Origin: JASFQI01 sp050115555
GTDB taxonomy: Bacteria; Desulfobacterota; DSM-4660; Desulfatiglandales; HGW-15
Length of the DNA stretch: 35,721 nt
Assembly (NCBI GenBank): GCA_050115555.1
Contig: JASFQI010000006.1
Span: 1-35,721, forward strand
Reading direction: 5' to 3'
Shown in pieces: positions 24,123 to 32,317 of this stretch (its first letter is position 1; the number at the start of each line of letters is the position of its first letter). The notes beneath the pieces were generated by a model. It was not told the origin of the DNA. It did not search any database and saw only the letters and a program-made list of their open reading frames with translations. Position numbers and translations under genes: made by a program.

Positions 24123-25861
24123 GCCTCCCTCAGCTTCTGTGTGGCTTGTTCGTCCAGCTCCAGGGTCACCTCGTCCACGACCACGCCGTAGTCCTCCCGT
24201 GCTGAGCGTACCGACACGAGCTCGTTCCGCACGTCCTCCAGGACCCGATCCACAGGGCGTTCCAGGGGGTTTCCATACCCTCCCCCGCCTCCGGCCTGGT
24301 CTTTGAAAACCGTGTGCGGGGGGATGTTCCGGATGATCTCCTTGGCCCTGGCCGTTCGCACGGTGCCGTCGGGGTATCGAAACTCCGCCCGATTCACCGT
24401 GCCGGGCTTGCCTCCGAAGAGGCCGAAGGCCCGGGCTTCCTCCTCGATCCCGTCGCCGAATGCGATGCCGGTCACGTTCTCCCCGTAGATCTCGAACTCG
24501 GTCTCCACGCCCAGGCCTCCGCGCCAGCGCCCTGCGCCGGCCGAATCCGGAAGGTACTCGTGGCGGATCAGGAAGTGCGGGTCATGGATCTCGAACATCT
24601 CGTAATCCTGGGCCAGGATGCCCCCGGCGCAGTTGATCAAACCGATGTGGTCGTACCCGTCGGCCATCCACGTCCCGCCCGATCCTCCCTTGAGCGCCAG
24701 GAACAGGATGTCCACGTACGACCGGTCCTTTCTGGGGTCCCACCCTGTGATGGTGAACCCCAGGAAACGGTTCCAGCCGGCGGTGACCCGCCTGGGCAGG
24801 GGCTCGGAAAACGCCTTGAGAATGGCGTCCGAGTTGGGCCCGGTGATGCTGTTTCCAAAGGTGGTGGCCGCAGGGAAACGGGCGTTCAGGAACGACCCTT
24901 CCGGGTTCACGATGTGGATGGGCCTGAGGATGCCGTCGTTGTGGGGGATGTCCGGATTGATGAGCATGAGAAAGGTGAGGAGGACCGCCGAAGCCGTGGC
25001 CGCATACGGGGCATTCACAAACCCCTCGGTCTGGGGAGAGGACCCGGTGAAATCAAAGGTGATCTCCTCCCCTTCCACCACCACGCTCAGGCGAATGGTC
25101 ATCTCCGAGCCCTCGTGGATGCCGTCGTAGTAGACCACGCTGTCCCCGCGATAGGTGCCGTCCGGGATCTCGCGGATCTCCTTCCTCACCATGCGCTCGG
25201 TGACGTCGAACAGGTGCTCCACGTGGTTCTTGAAGGTCACCGGTCCGTAACGCTCCAGCAGGGCCTGCACGCCTCGCTCCCCCACGACACAGCCGCCGAT
25301 CTCCGCCTTGATGTCCTCCTCTACGATGTCGTAGCGAATATTGGCGAACACGAAGTCCCAGACGTCCTTTCGAAACTTCCCCGCGTCGTAGATCTTGACC
25401 GGCGTGATTCGAAGGGCCTCCTGCCACACCTCCCGGGCCTCGGGGTTGTATCCTCCGGCCACGGCCCCGCCGATGTCCGCCTGGTGCCCCTTGCAGGCCG
25501 CCCAGGCCATGAGCTCGTCCTGGTGAAAGATCGGTTTGAACACGGCCACGTCCGCATTCTGGTTCCCGCCGGTGAACACGTCGTTATGAAGGATCACATC
25601 CCCCGGATGAATGTCGTCGCCGAAATACCCCACGATGTACTCGCAGGCCGGCTGAATGGCAAAAGCCAGCACCGGGATGTACTCGGTCTGCTCCAGCATG
25701 CGCCCGTTTCGGTCATAGAGGCCTGTGACGAAGTCCCGCGCCTCGTTCAGGATTGGAGACCTCGTGGTGCGGAGCAGGGTCAACCCCATTTCCTCGGTAA
25801 TGGACTTGAACCGCCGCTGGAGCACGGAGGCGAGAATCGGGTCGATCTTGTCCTTGTCCAT
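24119..25861 (-). CDS. hydantoinase B / oxoprolinase / ketone carboxylase subunit (HyuB-like)
   Basis: Start at 25861, with AGGAGG six bases before it; 580 residues. The sequence follows the HyuB pattern: MDKDKIDPILASVLQRRFKSI at the start, DVILHNDVFTGGNQNADV, HQADIGG, the middle FDFTGSSPQTEGFVNAP and GPNSDAILKA, and the end GGGGGYGNPLERP. HyuB proteins work with a HyuA partner in ATP-dependent hydrolysis of cyclic amides (hydantoin, N-methylhydantoin, 5-oxoproline) or in carboxylation of ketones (acetone, acetophenone). Here the HyuA-like gene lies upstream, separated by 209 bp of repeat-containing sequence. Downstream genes (VOC protein, CoA ligase) favour a carboxylic-acid route rather than simple amide hydrolysis, but this is an inference. 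Confidence 0.92.
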   Translation of the reverse strand: MDKDKIDPILASVLQRRFKSITEEMGLTLLRTTRSPILNEARDFVTGLYDRNGRMLEQTEYIPVLAFAIQPACEYIVGYFGDDIHPGDVILHNDVFTGGNQNADVAVFKPIFHQDELMAWAACKGHQADIGGAVAGGYNPEAREVWQEALRITPVKIYDAGKFRKDVWDFVFANIRYDIVEEDIKAEIGGCVVGERGVQALLERYGPVTFKNHVEHLFDVTERMVRKEIREIPDGTYRGDSVVYYDGIHEGSEMTIRLSVVVEGEEITFDFTGSSPQTEGFVNAPYAATASAVLLTFLMLINPDIPHNDGILRPIHIVNPEGSFLNARFPAATTFGNSITGPNSDAILKAFSEPLPRRVTAGWNRFLGFTITGWDPRKDRSYVDILFLALKGGSGGTWMADGYDHIGLINCAGGILAQDYEMFEIHDPHFLIRHEYLPDSAGAGRWRGGLGVETEFEIYGENVTGIAFGDGIEEEARAFGLFGGKPGTVNRAEFRYPDGTVRTARAKEIIRNIPPHTVFKDQAGGGGGYGNPLERPVDRVLEDVRNELVSVRSAREDYGVVVDEVTLELDEQATQKLREA

Positions 25862-25902
25862 GGGGTCCTCCTTCAAACCAATACCCATCGCTAAAATTCT
25901 CA

Positions 25903-26040
25903 TCTCTCGCGAAGACGCAAAGACGCAAAGAAATCATAAACCTGGACCTTTTTCTTTTGCGATCCCTGCGTCTTTGCGAGAGAAATCATGGCATCCCTTT
26001 CAAAGCCTTCTTCGTATCCTTCGTGTTCTTCGTGTTGAAA
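25903..26040. repeat. extragenic repeat in the hyuA-hyuB gap
   Basis: TCTCTCGCGAAGACGCA (25903-25919) is matched at 16 of 17 positions by the reverse complement of 25967-25983. The tandem GACGCAAAG motif (25913-25930) and a CTTCGTATCCTTCGTGTTCTTCGTG tract at 26010-26034 belong to the AAGACGCAAAG/CACGAAG type of dispersed extragenic repeat. Related sequence is at 28231-28284 and, more degenerate, near 7330-7490. No coding frame is plausible in this gap. Confidence 0.65.
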
Positions 26041-26070
26041 CGCCGGTTTCGTCGCTGCCGAACCCCGCAC

Positions 26071-28149
26071 TTACGAACGAACGCTCAGCACGTAGCTCCC
26101 AAAGGGATCGCACGCCATGTCCCAGCCGTTCGGGACAAATATCGTCGTGTTCACCTGCTCGATGATGGCAGGTCCCGTCACGCGATGGCCGTGCCCCATG
26201 CGGTTTCCGTCGTACACGGGCACGCCCCGGTAGGCCTTTTCTTCGGGCAGGAAAACGGGCCGTTCCCCCTTGAGACAAGACGAAGGGTCCTTCCCTTGAA
26301 ACGGCTCCTCGCGAAAGCTCGGCTTCTCGGTGATGCCTACGGCGGACATGCGCACGTTGACCAGCTCCACCTCCGTGCCTTCCTGCTCCAGATCGTACCC
26401 ATAGAGACGATTGTGCTCCCGGTGGAACCCCTTTCGCATCCCCTCGCAGTTCATGGATTGCACGTCGCCTTCATCGGCCTCCACATTCACCTCGTGGTAC
26501 TGGCCCACGTAGCGCAGGTCCAGGCTGAATCGAAGCCGCATGCGCTCCGGCGGGATGCCCTCGGACGATAGCACCGCCCTGCCTTCCTGATCGAGCTCCC
26601 GAACCATGCCGAGGAAGCGATCCTGATCCGTGCTCTCGGACGAGAAAATCGTGTGGTAGCTCCGCACGAAGTCGTGCTTGAGGTCGGAGAGAAGCATCCC
26701 GGCCGCACAGAAGATGGAGGATTCCTTGGGGACGAGAATCTTAGGGATTTCGAGCTCTGTTGCGATCAGGGCCGCGTGAATGGGACCGGCGCCGCCCGCA
26801 CAGACCAGGAGAAAGTCCCGGGGGTCGTATCCCCGCTGAACCGAGATCTCCCGAATGGCCGAGGCCATGTTCACGTTCATGATGTGGTACATGCCGTGGG
26901 CTGCTTCCAGAAGGTCCAGCCCGAGGGGCCCGGCCACCTGATCCAGAATGGCCTGCTCGGCCGAGGCCCGGTCCAGCCGCATCTTTCCCCCGGCAAAGTA
27001 GTCCTCGCTCAAGTAGCCCAGGACCAGGTTGGCGTCGCTGCACGTGGGCTCGGCCCCCCCGAGGCTGTAACAGACAGGACCGGGCCGCGCCCCTGCGCTC
27101 TTGGGGCCCATCTTCAGGAGGCCGCCCTCGTCGATCCATGCCACGGATCCCCCGCCCGCGCCGATCGTGTTGATCTCCATCATGGGGAGGGCCAGGGCAT
27201 GGCGGTTCACCTTGCCGTCCGTCGTCACGATGGGCTCACCATCCTTGATGAGCGCGGCGTCGAAGCTGGTCCCGCCCATGTCCACGGTAATGAAGCTTCG
27301 GTGCCCGTGGGGCTCGGCATAGGCGACCCCGGCCACAGGCGCGGCGGCGGGGCCGGAGAGAAGCGTGCTGGCCGCGAGCTGGGTCACGGCCTCCGGGGTG
27401 GTCACTCCGCCGTTCGACTGCATGATGAGGAGGATCCCCTGGAAGCGCTCCTCCTGGAGCCGCGCCGTCAGGCGTGATAGGTATCGCTTCAAGATGGGTC
27501 CCACGGCCGCATTGAGAACCGTGGTGCTCACGCGGTCGTAGAAACGGACCTGAGGCAGGATGTCGCTTGAGACGGACAGGTAGGCCTCGGGCAGGTGCTC
27601 CTTCAGCCATTCCCCGGCCCGGCGCTCGTTCCCGTCATTGGCATAGGCGTGCATGAAGCACACGGCAACGGCCTCCACGCCTTCGGCCCTGCACCGATCC
27701 ATCCCGTGAAGCACGTCCTCGTGGGCGATTTCCCGCAGGATTTGACCGGCGTGGTCCACGCGCTCCTCCACGGGGATTCGAAGGTGCCTGGGAACCACCG
27801 GCGGAGGGGGCAGGTAGCGATTGTTGTAAAGCTCCTCTCGAATCCCCCTTCTCATCTGGAGGGCGTCTCGAAATCCTTTGGTGGTGAACAGAGCCGTACG
27901 CGCCGTGTCGCCCGTAATCACCGCGTTCGTGGTGACCGTGGTACCGTGCACGATGATCTCCACATTTTCGAGAAAAGCATCCAGGGCGCAACCCTGGGAA
28001 TCGGCCATCTCCTCGAGGCCCTGAAGAACGGCCACCGAGGGATCCTCAGGCGTGGAGAGCACCTTGAAAACCCGTGGGGTTCCTGCCTCCTCCATCAGGA
28101 GGAAGTCGGTAAAGGTCCCGCCCACGTCGATCCCCACCTTGTATGCCAT
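26071..28149 (-). CDS. hydantoinase A / oxoprolinase / ketone carboxylase subunit (HyuA-like)
   Basis: Start at 28149 with GGAGGT before it; 692 residues. The N-terminus MAYKVGIDVGGTFTDFLLM carries the phosphate-1 loop of the ASKHA ATPase fold. HGTTVTTNAVI, LSGPAAAPVAGVAYA, DMGGTSFDAALI and AGGAGPIHAALIA are further landmarks of hydantoinase A / N-methylhydantoinase A; the C-terminal part (VTGPAIIEQVNTTIFVPNGW) ends the family domain. It should bind and hydrolyse ATP to activate substrate or bicarbonate in complex with the HyuB partner. Third-subunit genes such as those of acetone carboxylase or the extra Apc subunits of acetophenone carboxylase are not present. The gene follows the TRAP transporter genes after a 182-bp gap. 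Confidence 0.92.
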   Translation of the reverse strand: MAYKVGIDVGGTFTDFLLMEEAGTPRVFKVLSTPEDPSVAVLQGLEEMADSQGCALDAFLENVEIIVHGTTVTTNAVITGDTARTALFTTKGFRDALQMRRGIREELYNNRYLPPPPVVPRHLRIPVEERVDHAGQILREIAHEDVLHGMDRCRAEGVEAVAVCFMHAYANDGNERRAGEWLKEHLPEAYLSVSSDILPQVRFYDRVSTTVLNAAVGPILKRYLSRLTARLQEERFQGILLIMQSNGGVTTPEAVTQLAASTLLSGPAAAPVAGVAYAEPHGHRSFITVDMGGTSFDAALIKDGEPIVTTDGKVNRHALALPMMEINTIGAGGGSVAWIDEGGLLKMGPKSAGARPGPVCYSLGGAEPTCSDANLVLGYLSEDYFAGGKMRLDRASAEQAILDQVAGPLGLDLLEAAHGMYHIMNVNMASAIREISVQRGYDPRDFLLVCAGGAGPIHAALIATELEIPKILVPKESSIFCAAGMLLSDLKHDFVRSYHTIFSSESTDQDRFLGMVRELDQEGRAVLSSEGIPPERMRLRFSLDLRYVGQYHEVNVEADEGDVQSMNCEGMRKGFHREHNRLYGYDLEQEGTEVELVNVRMSAVGITEKPSFREEPFQGKDPSSCLKGERPVFLPEEKAYRGVPVYDGNRMGHGHRVTGPAIIEQVNTTIFVPNGWDMACDPFGSYVLSVRS

Positions 28150-28230
28150 GTGACCTCCGAATAGAGCCCTTCTACTTGATCGGTAGCGCTTCAGATCCAA
28201 GTGACCTGAAAAAATCTGCGGGATGCGCGT

Positions 28231-28284
28231 GTCTTCTGCACAATCCCCTTCGTGTTCTTCGCGATCTTCGTGGTGACAAAACCG
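28231..28284. repeat. extragenic repeat remnant in the dctM-hyuA gap
   Basis: The tract contains CCTTCGTGTTCTTCGCGATC and TTCGTGGTGACAAAACCGG, sharing the CTTCGTGTTCTTCG core with 26010-26034. It occupies the 182-bp gap between the TRAP large-subunit gene and the hyuA-like gene. I see no promoter I could defend in the rest of the gap. Confidence 0.5.
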
Positions 28285-28331
28285 GCAATCGCCATGAAAA
28301 CCATCCCGTGTTTTCTACCTCGCACTCTGCC

Positions 28332-29645
28332 CTAGTGAATGAGGCTCGGAAGATAGAGCGCAATCTGCGGAAAAATCATCACCAGCACCATGGTCGCCGC
28401 ATCGCACATGAGAAAGGGGATTCCGGCCTTGTAAATATCGGCCATGGTCGTGTCCTTTGGAGCCACCCCTTTCATCACGAAGAGCAGCAGGCCGAAAGGG
28501 GGCGTGGTGTTGGCCATCTCCATGTTGATCAGCATGATCAGGGCGAACCAGAGCGTATCGAAATGGAGCGCGTTCACAATGGGCAGAAAAATGGGGATGG
28601 CGATCATCACCATGGACAGATTGTCCATGAAGCAGCCCAGGAAGAGCAGCAGGACCTGCATGCTGATGAGGATCATGATGGGCGGCAGATCCAGGTCCGT
28701 CACCAGGCTGATGAGACCGGCGCTTGCCCCGGAAAACGCCATGATCTGGCTGAAGGTCATGGACCCCACGATGATCATGAACATCATGGAGGTGATTCGT
28801 ACCGTCCCGAGCACGCTGGCCTTCAGGATATGCCAGTCCATACGGCGGTATGCATACGCCAGCACAATGGTTCCCATGGCTCCCAGGGCCGCGGCTTCCG
28901 AAGGGGTGGCCACGCCCAGGAAGATCAAGCCGATGACCAGGAAGATGATCATGCCCAGGGGAACCACGTGAATGGCCGTCCCCCGAAGCTTCTCCTTGAA
29001 CGGCACGGGATCGACTTTGTAGTTGGGAGCCAGATGCGGCTGGAGCAGGCATCGGACCACGACGTAGCCGGCGTAAAAGAACGCCATGAGGAAGCCCGGC
29101 AGGATCCCTGCGATCAAGAGGCCGCCCACCGAGATCTGGTTCAACGCGGCAAGCAGGATGGCCAGGGCGCTTGGAGGAATCAGCATGCTCAGGCCCCCGC
29201 TTCCCATGATGGGACCGATGGCCATGGTCTTGCTGTACCCGCGTTTCTCCATGTCCGGGACGAGCATGGACCCCAGGATGGCCGTGGTGGCCAGGGTGGA
29301 CCCGCTCATGGTGGAGAAGAGGGCCCCGCCGAGAATGGCCAGGAGGGAAAGCCGCCCCGGGATGCGGCCGATCCACTGGTCCGTCACGTCGAGCGCACGA
29401 AATCCCAGCTTCGAGTGGAACATGACCTCGCCCATCAGGACGAAGAGGGGAACGGGCAGAAGGCTGAAGGAGCTCAAACTTTCCGCCATGTTCAGCACGA
29501 GCTGGGTGATCCCCGGTTCCCCCCCCAGGAACAGCATCGCCCCCACGAGGTCGACCAGCAGAAATGCGACGGCCACCGGAATACCGGAGACCATGAGAAC
29601 CACCATTGTGCCCAGCATCAGGCTGAGGGCAACCCACCATTCCAT
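28332..29645 (-). CDS. dctM: TRAP transporter large membrane subunit
   Basis: The 437-residue protein has about 12 hydrophobic segments and the DctM family pattern: GIPVAVAFLLVDLVGAMLF, PLFVLMGEVMFHSKLG, GGALFSTMSGSTLATTAILG, GGLSMLIPPSALAILLA, and near the end MIAIPIFLPIV and TTPPFGLLLFVMKG. It forms the ion-driven translocation channel of a tripartite ATP-independent periplasmic transporter. It follows the small subunit by 17 bp. It is the last of the three transporter genes and the operon then continues into catabolic genes after a 182-bp gap. Confidence 0.95.
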   Translation of the reverse strand: MEWWVALSLMLGTMVVLMVSGIPVAVAFLLVDLVGAMLFLGGEPGITQLVLNMAESLSSFSLLPVPLFVLMGEVMFHSKLGFRALDVTDQWIGRIPGRLSLLAILGGALFSTMSGSTLATTAILGSMLVPDMEKRGYSKTMAIGPIMGSGGLSMLIPPSALAILLAALNQISVGGLLIAGILPGFLMAFFYAGYVVVRCLLQPHLAPNYKVDPVPFKEKLRGTAIHVVPLGMIIFLVIGLIFLGVATPSEAAALGAMGTIVLAYAYRRMDWHILKASVLGTVRITSMMFMIIVGSMTFSQIMAFSGASAGLISLVTDLDLPPIMILISMQVLLLFLGCFMDNLSMVMIAIPIFLPIVNALHFDTLWFALIMLINMEMANTTPPFGLLLFVMKGVAPKDTTMADIYKAGIPFLMCDAATMVLVMIFPQIALYLPSLIH

Positions 29646-29662
29646 GAATCAGGCCTGTTCCT

Positions 29663-30187
29663 TTACTCCGTTACTTCCGTATGCGAATGCTCCCTGGCCT
29701 CCTTCACATGGTCTCTTGCATGCCTCAGAAACTGGATGGCAAAGAGAAAGCAGCCTGCCGGGATCACGGCGATGACCAGGAACTCTGGAATCTTCAGGTA
29801 CTTTATCGTGGGGACGTCCCTCCGGAAATAGTCCAGGGTGATGTAGGTCCCGTAGTAGGCAAGCACCAGAAGGACCACAAAGCCCAGGAAGGACGTCACG
29901 GCGTTCACCCGGCTCCTGGTGCAGCGGCCCAGGCGATTCAGGAGGATGTCGATTCGAATGTGGCTTTCCTCCCGAAGCACGTAGGCCGCCGCCAGGAACG
30001 GGATGTAGAGCAGGATGTACTCGCTGATCTGCAAGACCCAGGGCAGGGGCTTGTTGAGAAAGTAGCGCATCAGGACATCGACGCACACCGCCACCAGGGC
30101 GAACATCATGAGCCCGCCTGCGATCCAGGCAAAGGCCACGATCACCCGCTCGAAGCCGCGGTCCAGGGCCTTGAGAAACGATCTCAT
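29663..30187 (-). CDS. dctQ: TRAP transporter small membrane subunit
   Basis: The 174-residue protein has four hydrophobic segments (about 16-40, 50-72, 92-115, 132-154) and the DctQ signature around WVLQISEYILLYIPFLAAAYVLRE followed by HIRIDIL. With DctM it forms the membrane part of the transporter. The gene starts 19 bp after dctP and ends 17 bp before dctM. Confidence 0.93.
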   Translation of the reverse strand: MRSFLKALDRGFERVIVAFAWIAGGLMMFALVAVCVDVLMRYFLNKPLPWVLQISEYILLYIPFLAAAYVLREESHIRIDILLNRLGRCTRSRVNAVTSFLGFVVLLVLAYYGTYITLDYFRRDVPTIKYLKIPEFLVIAVIPAGCFLFAIQFLRHARDHVKEAREHSHTEVTE

Positions 30188-30206
30188 GCCTCGATCGTCC
30201 TTCTCT

Positions 30207-31178
30207 CTAGGGAGTGAGGATTTTCTTGAGCTTGGGGCCCAGCTCCGGATTCTGCTCGATCACCTCTTTCCAGCCCGCCTCGTAGGCCAGATCGATGTAG
30301 TCCTTCGTGTCCTCCGGAGAGAACGAGATGACCTCCATGCCCCGCTCCTGCATCTCCTTGTACTCGGCCTCGGCCAGGTCGGCCATCACCTTGCTGTACT
30401 TCTTTTCGTTCTCGATCATGCATTCCATCATCAGGTCCTGAAGGTGCTTGGGAAGGCCTTCCCAGGTTTTCAAGTTGATCAGGGCCTCGATGTTCATCTG
30501 GTAGATTCGGGGCTCGAGGATGTACTTGCAGACGTCCACCCAGCCCATCTGCACGTTCCCCAGGACCGACCAGGCATAGCCGTCGATGGTGCCACGCTCG
30601 AGGGCCGTGTAAATGTCCGAGCCCGGCAGGGTGACCGGGGCGGCCCCGATCTCCTTGACAAAGGGCTCGTACGTGCCGGAGACGCGGATCTTCTGCCCCG
30701 CAAGCTCCTTCGGGTGCTCGATGGCCTTGTTGGTGAACACGTGAAACCAGACCCCGAACTCCGCCCGGCCCAGGTAGAAGACATTGTGCTTCTTGAGGAG
30801 GTCCACACGCATGTCGTAGTAGCCGACCTCCCTCTCCTTCACGGGATCCAGACGCGTCAGGTGGGTGTAGGCGGCCCCGCTGACCTCTCGGCCGTAGTAG
30901 GATTCACAGCCGAAGATCATGTCCACCACCCCGTTTCGAAGCGCCTCGAACTGCTTGAATCCGGGCATGGCCTCGGGCCCACCGATATACTTGATCTCGA
31001 GCTCCCCCTCGGCCCTCTTGTTGATCTCGTCCACGAGGGCCATGAAGGCGGTCATATTATTATTGCCTTTAGGTAGAAACGTGACCATTTTAAGGGTTAT
31101 CGGGTCTTTTCCATAGGCAGGGGAAAAGGCGAAAACCGCTCCGAGCACGAAAACCATTGCACATACGAACCGTCTCAT
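30207..31178 (-). CDS. dctP: TRAP transporter substrate-binding protein
   Basis: The ATG at 31178 is preceded by GGAGGG; 323 residues with a signal peptide (cleavage near AYG, residue 23). The DctP/TAXI-like periplasmic fold is seen in LKMVTFLPKGNNNMTAFMALVDEI, LRNGVVDMIFG and FTNKAIEHPKELAGQKIRVSGTYEP. Arg165 in KIRVSG is the residue that binds the substrate carboxylate in this family, so the cargo is probably an organic acid. ALERGTIDGYAWSV is the usual specificity loop. It heads the operon, with regulators immediately upstream. Confidence 0.94.
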   Translation of the reverse strand: MRRFVCAMVFVLGAVFAFSPAYGKDPITLKMVTFLPKGNNNMTAFMALVDEINKRAEGELEIKYIGGPEAMPGFKQFEALRNGVVDMIFGCESYYGREVSGAAYTHLTRLDPVKEREVGYYDMRVDLLKKHNVFYLGRAEFGVWFHVFTNKAIEHPKELAGQKIRVSGTYEPFVKEIGAAPVTLPGSDIYTALERGTIDGYAWSVLGNVQMGWVDVCKYILEPRIYQMNIEALINLKTWEGLPKHLQDLMMECMIENEKKYSKVMADLAEAEYKEMQERGMEVISFSPEDTKDYIDLAYEAGWKEVIEQNPELGPKLKKILTP

Positions 31179-31367
31179 AAGTCCCTCCGTTGCTCTGCGT
31201 TGAGAAAAGCCGCCGGCCGCGGCATTCGGCCGTGGAACCGGTGTCCCCAAGTGAACGAGATCGCATCACCTCCTTCCGGTTGCAATTGAATCCCCCCGCG
31301 GCAAGCTTGAGGAATCCACGAGCGAAGTATTTTCAGAGGGCGCTTGCAGGCCTCGCCCCGCCCTCTG
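31179..31367. promoter_or_regulatory. probable promoter region of the TRAP/catabolic operon
   Basis: This 189-bp gap separates the GntR-type regulator from dctP, so the operon promoter should be here. A minus-strand sigma-54-like box at 31281-31296 (TTGCA with GG at the right spacing) has a poor -24 half. A CGGCCG-N7-CGGCCG dyad lies near 31212-31230. Neither is convincing alone. Confidence 0.35.
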
Positions 31368-32102
31368 TCAGATCCACACCTCTCCCTCGGGATAGTGGGA
31401 GAGCAGGGAACGCATGTCCTGGATATGCTCGATCATGGCTTTTCTGGCTTTTTTCGGTTCTTTTTCTTCGACCTTCTCTGCAATCTTGCGGTGATGGAAG
31501 GTAATGTTGCGTTTCTCTTCCTCGGTCCATGGGATGGTGGAGATGAACTTGAACAGGAGCTCAATGAGGGACGCTTGAAACACGCTCAGCAGGGGGTTGT
31601 TCGCTGCGGCGGCCAGGGCCTTGTGAAAGTTCTCATCGCGGCTCTGAAAGGTTCGCTTGGAGGCAAAAGACGCTTCGAGCTCCTCGATGCTGTCCCAGAT
31701 GTCCCGAATCTTCCTTGGAGACGGATCCACGGCGGCCAGGTACGCGATCTGCGGCTCCAGAATCCCCCGCACCTCGAGCACGTCCCGAATGCCGATGTTT
31801 TTCCACTTGATGATATCGCGGAGCAGGTCCGTGATCTCGCCTTCGTCCAAATCCTTGGAAACGAACGTGCCTCCGCCCATGCCCTTGCGCACCGTCACGA
31901 TCCCGTTGTTTCGAAGCGTGAGGATGGCGGAGCGAACCGTCACTCGGCTGGTGCGGAAGGTGTCGGCGAGCTCGCGCTCGGAGGGAAGCCGCTCGCCGGG
32001 CTGAAATGTCCCGTTAAAAATGGCGTCCTTGATCTGGACCACGATCTTCTCGTGGGCCTGTTTTCCATCCGCCACGGCACGGAAAGGGTTGGCAGCTTCC
32101 AT
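31368..32102 (-). CDS. GntR-family regulator, FadR-type (FCD domain)
   Basis: From the ATG at 32102 (AAGGA upstream) the protein has 244 residues; an earlier ATG at 32144 adds 14 residues and would lie close to the predicted transcription start. The N-terminal winged helix (FQPGERLPSERELADTFRTSRVTVRSAI) is typical of GntR proteins. The C-terminal all-helical FCD domain includes VLEVRGILEPQIAYLAA, DENFHKALAAAANNPLL and FHHRKIAEKVEEKEPKKARKAM, with the metal/effector-binding Asp and His residues. Such regulators usually repress catabolic operons until an organic acid is bound. It lies just upstream of dctP on the same strand and is the prime candidate for control of the operon. A dyad over its own promoter suggests autoregulation. 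Confidence 0.92.
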   Translation of the reverse strand: MEAANPFRAVADGKQAHEKIVVQIKDAIFNGTFQPGERLPSERELADTFRTSRVTVRSAILTLRNNGIVTVRKGMGGGTFVSKDLDEGEITDLLRDIIKWKNIGIRDVLEVRGILEPQIAYLAAVDPSPRKIRDIWDSIEELEASFASKRTFQSRDENFHKALAAAANNPLLSVFQASLIELLFKFISTIPWTEEEKRNITFHHRKIAEKVEEKEPKKARKAMIEHIQDMRSLLSHYPEGEVWI

Positions 32103-32153
32103 TCGGTCATCCTTGATTGCAGGGAATGGGGTGGGAACACACATGAAATATAT

Positions 32154-32169
32154 GGACTAACCTTAGACC
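32154..32169. promoter_or_regulatory. dyad over the GntR promoter, likely operator
   Basis: GGACTAA-CC-TTAGACC is a 16-bp imperfect palindrome (6 of 7 arm positions paired). It overlaps the -10 box and predicted start of the GntR-type gene's promoter, the right place for an autorepressor. Confidence 0.45.
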
Positions 32170-32188
32170 CGCTTTTGCCGAATGTCAA
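32160..32188 (-). promoter_or_regulatory. sigma-70 promoter for the GntR-type regulator
   Basis: On the minus strand TTGACA (32188-32183) is followed after exactly 17 bases by TAAGGT (32165-32160). The -35 is perfect and the -10 is weak. The start would be near 32153, about 50 bases before the chosen ATG. Confidence 0.5.
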
Positions 32189-32317
32189 TAGAGAACACTT
32201 TACCGGAACCGGATTCGCAGGAAACCGGTACGTAGCGGATCATTCCACAGGGGACGACCCCCGACAAAAGCATGCGCACAAAGGAGGGATGGGTATGAGA
32301 GGCGATGCGCGTTGAAA

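Noticed and set aside
24314..25894. 526-codon plus-strand open frame
   Set aside because: Antisense of the hyuB-like gene; GC-rich codon bias leaves long shadow frames and the product matches nothing.
28143..29831. 562-codon plus-strand open frame
   Set aside because: Antisense of dctM and its gap; the product is a His/Gln/Asp-rich low-complexity chain typical of a shadow of membrane-protein codons.
31281..31296. Sigma-54 promoter for dctP
   Set aside because: The -12 half (TTGCA) and spacing fit, but the -24 half matches only the GG of TGGCAC; recorded only as weak.
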